This document shows, in pieces, positions 42,545 to 45,591 of a stretch of DNA of 45,591 nucleotides (positions within the stretch are counted from its first letter, which is position 1; each line of letters opens with the position of its first letter). The stretch spans positions 1 through 45,591 of the forward strand of contig CAMRBN010000006.1 in NCBI GenBank assembly GCA_947040455.1, in the 5' to 3' direction. The notes beneath the pieces are model-generated. The model saw only the letters and a program-made list of their open reading frames with translations. It did not search any database and had not been told where the DNA came from. The stretch is from an uncultured Mycoplasma sp. GTDB lineage: Bacteria > Bacillota_I > Bacilli_A > Mycoplasmatales > Metamycoplasmataceae. The translations under genes were made by a program, and so were the position numbers.

Positions 42545-43123
42545 TTACTCGTCTCTCTGAGATGAGTATAAATCTATTTCGTCTTCTTCATCTAAATCTA
42601 AATCAATATTATTGAATTCTGATAGTCTTGGTAATTGATTCAAAGACCTTATTCTAAAATAATCATAAAATTTATCAGTTACCCCATAAAGAATGGGTGT
42701 TCCAGGAGATTTAGAAATTCCTACTTCTTCAATTAATCCTTTCAAAAGCAAAACACTAACAATGTGATCTGAATTTTTGCCACGAATATCACTAATAGAA
42801 GATCTGGTTATAGGCGCTTTATAAGCAACAATACCAACTGTTTCAATAGCTGAATCTGACAATTTTTGTTTTTGCTCTCCTGTTATCAATTCAGAAATAA
42901 AATCTTTTGCTTCAGGAACAGTTGCAAGTTTGTATATTCCATTATATTCTTCAACTATAGTCCCTCTATTGCCGTCATTATATATTTCAATAAATTTTTT
43001 CATCATTTCTTTTGCTGGAGCTATTGTTTCTAAAATAAAGATTCTTTGTATTTCCTCATTATTAACTCCTTGATCTCCTCTAATATAAAGTATAGATTCT
43101 ATTATTTTTTCTCTTGATGTCAT
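42545..43123 (-). CDS. scpB: Segregation and condensation protein B
   Basis: A 192-residue winged-helix protein of the SMC-ScpAB condensin. REKIIESILYIRGDQGVNNEEI, SDSAIETVGIVAYKAPITRSSISDIRGKNSDHIV and LLKGLIEEVGISKSPGTPILYGVTDKFYDYF are standard ScpB blocks. An acidic tail (DLDLDEEDEIDLYSS) closes it. The start overlaps the scpA stop (TAATG). Confidence 0.95.
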   Translation of the reverse strand: MTSREKIIESILYIRGDQGVNNEEIQRIFILETIAPAKEMMKKFIEIYNDGNRGTIVEEYNGIYKLATVPEAKDFISELITGEQKQKLSDSAIETVGIVAYKAPITRSSISDIRGKNSDHIVSVLLLKGLIEEVGISKSPGTPILYGVTDKFYDYFRIRSLNQLPRLSEFNNIDLDLDEEDEIDLYSSQRDE

Positions 43124-43890
43124 TAGTACATTTCTCCTTTACTTATTTTTATTTCTTCAAATTGTTCTATTTGTTCTAGAACCAACTCTTCTTTTCTAGA
43201 CATATCTAATACAGCTATTAATGTAACTACAAAATGATTTAGAGTCTCTACTGAAAAGAGTAATTCAAATGTTATATTATTTTCATTTGCATCAATCAAT
43301 TTTCGTATTTGTTTCTTTCTCTCTGACGGAGATAAATTAAATGTTTCAAATTTAATTTTCCTTAATTTACTTGCCTGAGTTCTTTCAAACATTTTACGCA
43401 AAATAGTAATTAATTTAATTGATGTTCCATAACCATCTAAAATAGACTCGTCAATCTCTTTAATGTATTGTTCTGTATCAGATATTTTTTTAATAAATAT
43501 TTCTTTTCTTTTTAATTCTTGTTCTCTTAATTTAATAGAAAGATTTTTGAATTCTTCATATTCATTAAGCAATCTTAAAAGTCTTAATTTATCTTCTTGG
43601 ACTTCTAATTCAGCTTCAGGATCAGCTAATATTAATTTAGATTTAATATAAATTAAATCTGCAGCCATTACTAAATATTCGCTAGCAATATCCACATTTC
43701 GTTTAGTTACTTCAGAAATAATCGCTAAATATTGAGTAGCTAAATCTACAAGGTCAACTTCAAAAATACTTATATTTTTCTTTTTAACAAGCATCAACAA
43801 TAAATCTAGCGGTCCATTAAATTTCTCTAAAGAAAAATTGTGATCTAGTAGAGAATGTTCTGATTCAGTTATAATCTTTGAATTTGCCAT
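43123..43890 (-). CDS. scpA: Segregation and condensation protein A
   Basis: A 255-residue kleisin that bridges the SMC heads. FSLEKFNGPLDLLLMLVKKKNISIFEVDLVDLATQYL and ASEYLVMAADLIYIKSKLIL are the N-terminal SMC-binding block; the C-terminal winged helix (NNITFELLFSVETLNHFVVTLIAVLDMSRKEELVLEQ) is complete. GGAT-type purine site before the ATG. It and ScpB, translated from coupled reading frames, load on the chromosome for segregation. Confidence 0.95.
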   Translation of the reverse strand: MANSKIITESEHSLLDHNFSLEKFNGPLDLLLMLVKKKNISIFEVDLVDLATQYLAIISEVTKRNVDIASEYLVMAADLIYIKSKLILADPEAELEVQEDKLRLLRLLNEYEEFKNLSIKLREQELKRKEIFIKKISDTEQYIKEIDESILDGYGTSIKLITILRKMFERTQASKLRKIKFETFNLSPSERKKQIRKLIDANENNITFELLFSVETLNHFVVTLIAVLDMSRKEELVLEQIEQFEEIKISKGEMY

Positions 43891-43899
43891 TTAATATCC

Positions 43900-44889
43900 T
43901 TATTTGTTTTCTTTTATATTGGTTGATTTTTTGGATTCTTTTTTTATTTTTTTCTTCTTTTCTAGTTCAATAAATTTTTGTGTTTCAATTTCTTCTTGAA
44001 CTTTTAATTTATTTTGTTGCGTTTCTATTTTTAGTTTTTGTTTTTCTAAATTAGAGGAAATTTTATTTTCTTTTTTCAAGTATATTTGCTCTTTTTTCTT
44101 AGCTTTAATAAGTGAAGATTCACTAACTTCTTTATGAGTAAATATAGGTGGTACAAAAGATGATTCAACTATTTTTTGAACTCTATTTGCCAAAGCTTGT
44201 GTAGATTGATTAATAAAGGAATTTGCCGGAATTTTTTTATGAAAAATAATCTCTGTCTGTAATTTTGTTTTTCTTCTTCAATCAATTCCCTTAACAGAAT
44301 TATTAATAGTAAATGGAATAATAGGAATCAGTTCTCTTTGAGCTATTTTTAAAGCACCTGGCTTGAATTCTGCTATTTTACCATCATAACTTCTTGTTCC
44401 TTCAGGGAAAATAACTCCATATGTTTTGTGGGTCTTAATGAATTTCCCGAATTCTTTATATATTTCTAAAGATTTCCTTAAACTATCTCTTTCTAAAAAA
44501 AATACGTCCATTAATTCTAATGGGTATCTAACAAGATCATCATGCTTCAAAGTATCTTTAGCTAGAAAAGTAGTTATTTTATTAAAATCATCTTTTTCAC
44601 TTGTTTTTTTCTGCAAAGCTTTTAAAACAATAAATGCATCGCTAAAATCTTGGTGGTTCCCAACCAACAAAGCAGGTCCTCCGCTTGATAAATTTTGAAA
44701 TCCAGAGACCTTAACACTTAAATTAAATCCATCTAACATTTTTGAAGCATATTTAGAAACTAAATCATTTCTTCATTGCAAAGAAAATCTTTCTGGGTCT
44801 TTATTCATTTTTTTCATGACTCTTTTACATTTTTTAGAACGTAAATCTCACAAGGGTTTTCTTAATACAGCTTTCAAATTTCAATTCAT
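43900..44889 (-). CDS. plsC: Lysophospholipid acyltransferase (PlsC-like) with a charged C-terminal tail
   Basis: A 329-residue protein of the 1-acyl-glycerol-3-phosphate acyltransferase family, which makes phosphatidic acid at the membrane. The H-x4-D motif is NHQDFSD (His79, Asp84), and VIFPEGTRSYD (Glu163) is the second motif; IPIIPFTINNS follows. The catalytic domain ends near residue 240. A tail of about 75 residues, almost entirely Lys, Glu, Gln and Ile (KAKKKEQIYLKKENK onward), is probably coiled coil and is not part of the usual family. Many TGA Trp codons. It starts directly after the acpS stop. Confidence 0.9.
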
Positions 44890-45192
44890 CTATACATCCT
44901 TATTTTTTAAAGCAATTGCTATAACATAATCATTTTCTCTAGAAGTACTTATTTCAAAATTATTGAAACAATATTTGCCATTAATTTTTCCTATATTTAT
45001 ATTACTAAAATTGGAAAACATATTGTCACTTTTAAAAATTGCTTCTTTAATGGCTCATCTAGTTGCCAAATATATTTCTTTAAATTCATCATTGGTTCAT
45101 TCCAGAAATTCTTCGTTAGATAAAATTTTTTTCGCAAAATTTTCATCTTTATTTCTAAACCTATCAATTGATGTAATATCTATTCCAATCAT
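44890..45192 (-). CDS. acpS: Holo-[acyl-carrier-protein] synthase
   Basis: A 100-residue enzyme that transfers phosphopantetheine from CoA to acyl carrier protein. MIGIDITSIDRF contains the metal-binding Asp5 and TRWAIKEAIFK contains Glu50, both family-defining; the C-terminal SRENDYVIAIAL is the last strand. Two Trp come from TGA. It is a short AcpS (usual 115-125). A TATAAT box ten bases before the ATG and no ribosome binding site suggest a near-leaderless mRNA. The stop abuts the plsC start, pairing two lipid functions. Confidence 0.88.
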
Positions 45193-45202
45193 ATATTTAT
45201 TA

Positions 45203-45208
45203 ATTATA
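45203..45208 (-). promoter_or_regulatory. Extended -10 box of the acpS-plsC unit
   Basis: TGATATAAT on the minus strand (hexamer 45203-45208), ten bases before the acpS ATG. It lies between tRNA-Thr and acpS. Confidence 0.45.
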
Positions 45209-45255
45209 TCAATGAAATTTTTATTTAATTATTTTTTATGGTGGTTTTAACCATA

Positions 45256-45330
45256 TGGTGCCGCTTACAAGAATCGAACTTGTGACCCCTTCCTTACCAT
45301 GGAAGTGCTCTGCCCCTGAGCTAAAACGGC
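45256..45330 (-). tRNA. tRNA-Thr (anticodon GGU)
   Basis: A 75-nt cloverleaf on the minus strand with encoded CCA. Acceptor GCCGTTT/AAGCGGC (one G-U), D stem GCTC/GAGC, anticodon stem CTTCC/GGAAG around ATGGTAA (anticodon GGT), T arm ACAAG-TTCGATT-CTTGT, discriminator A. It reads ACC and ACU. Confidence 0.97.
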
Positions 45331-45381
45331 ATATTTATTGTTTTATATTTAAAATTATATTAGAAAATATTATAAAAATAC

Positions 45382-45387
45382 TATAAT
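45382..45387 (+). promoter_or_regulatory. -10 box before the repeat protein gene
   Basis: TATAAT on the plus strand; a second candidate TAAAAT is at 45394-45399. The resulting leader of 25-35 nt includes AAGGTG just before the ATG. Confidence 0.4.
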
Positions 45388-45425
45388 ATAGGTTAAAATT
45401 ATATATATTTAATAAAAAGGTGCAT

Positions 45426-45591
45426 ATGTCAAAATTTTCTAGAAACAACAAAAATGAATTTAATAATAATTCAGAAATAATTAATGGGCCAAGACCAATG
45501 AACCCAAATCAGATGAATGGACCAAGACCAATGAAACCAAATCAGATGAATGGACCAAGACCAATGAACCCAAATCAGATGAATGGACCAA
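45426..45591 (+). CDS. Start of a tandem-repeat Asn/Pro/Met-rich protein (partial)
   Basis: The first 55 codons are inside the window; the gene runs off the right edge. After MSKFSRNNKNEFNNNSEI comes an 11-residue unit NGPRPMNPNQM repeated without interruption from codon 20 on. AAGGTG before the ATG supports the start. There is no signal peptide or membrane segment at the N-terminus, so the repeat region is probably cytoplasmic or reaches a membrane only later in the protein. No family recognised; Pro-rich repeat proteins in mycoplasmas are often cytoskeletal or adhesion-related, but nothing here proves that. Confidence 0.7.
   Translation, partial: MSKFSRNNKNEFNNNSEIINGPRPMNPNQMNGPRPMKPNQMNGPRPMNPNQMNGP
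45483..45591 (+). repeat. 33-bp in-frame tandem repeat (three copies plus a partial)
   Basis: Units at 45483-45515, 45516-45548 and 45549-45581, with ten bases of a fourth at the edge. They are nearly identical at DNA level: only one third-position change (GGG/GGA) and one AAC/AAA change. The period is a multiple of three, so gain or loss of units keeps the frame. Confidence 0.95.

Noticed and set aside
43900-44193. Separate small coiled-coil protein gene starting at a TTG
   Set aside because: It is in frame with and continuous to the PlsC gene through a TGA Trp codon, with no ribosome binding site of its own.
44963-45250. Plus-strand reading frame of 95 codons opposite acpS
   Set aside because: The minus strand encodes a convincing AcpS with both metal-binding residues; the plus frame resembles a membrane protein only because AT-rich antisense sequence is hydrophobic.
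45483-45591. CRISPR array
   Set aside because: The 33-bp units are directly adjacent without spacers, lie within an open reading frame and have a period divisible by three.
1-45591. A multi-gene defence, mobile or biosynthetic island
   Set aside because: Gene content, codon use and base composition are uniform and mostly housekeeping; there is no transposase, integrase, toxin-antitoxin pair, restriction-modification gene or flanking repeat. The unusual items are scattered single genes.

Overview
The window is a gene-dense, very AT-rich stretch of a mollicute (Mycoplasma-type) chromosome. UGA is read as tryptophan: nearly every recognisable gene (alaS, secA, pyrG, infB, gltX, uvrC, fba and others) stays in frame only if in-frame TGA codons are Trp, often at conserved Trp sites. 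GatCAB, class II aldolase, pyruvate kinase, no cell-wall genes and mollicute-restricted families (MAG6790-like, DUF3196-like, MSC_0882-like, MG140-like helicase) fit the M. hominis/M. synoviae side of the group (Metamycoplasma/Mycoplasmopsis-like). I cannot name the species.

Layout. 1-1909 (minus): start of a secreted or membrane protein, UPF0154 protein, glycosyltransferase, small MAG6790-like protein. 2001-5438 (plus): rsuA-type pseudouridine synthase, mnmG, five-helix membrane protein. 5443-9889 (minus): the classical rimP-nusA-rnpM-infB-rbfA operon, preceded by pyrG (10047-11639). 11640-12016: intergenic region with a candidate structured RNA and a strong terminator, then a 1380-residue SF1 helicase (12017-16159, plus). 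16240-22723 (minus): ruvX-alaS, pyk, prmC-prfA. 22815-24571 (plus): gltX and a DUF1934-like protein. 24568-27550 (minus): rpmE, surface nuclease lipoprotein, fba, nrnA-like phosphoesterase. 27756-32574 (plus): an RNase J homologue lacking the metal-binding histidines, a membrane protein resembling the FtsK N-terminus without a motor, a thioredoxin-like protein and uvrC. Then tRNA-Arg(UCU), a DUF3196-like gene, tig and secA (to 37508, plus). 37524-45330 (minus): YihY/BrkB membrane protein, gatB-gatA-gatC, an RluA-family synthase, scpB-scpA, plsC, acpS and tRNA-Thr(GGU). 45426-45591 (plus): start of a protein made of an 11-residue tandem repeat.

Most of the content is housekeeping: translation and RNA modification, protein export and folding, central metabolism, DNA repair and chromosome segregation. 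Genes inside operons are tightly packed, with repeated TAATG stop/start overlaps. Many first genes instead have a -10 box only 6-10 bases before the ATG and no Shine-Dalgarno sequence, which predicts leaderless mRNAs.

The least ordinary items are the non-catalytic RNase J-like protein beside the motorless FtsK-like protein, the unidentified RNA upstream of the helicase, the Vsr-like eroded nuclease domain at the helicase C-terminus, the long acidic tail of NusA, the His-to-Asp change in UvrC, and the repeat protein at the right edge. I found no CRISPR array, insertion sequence, prophage or origin.
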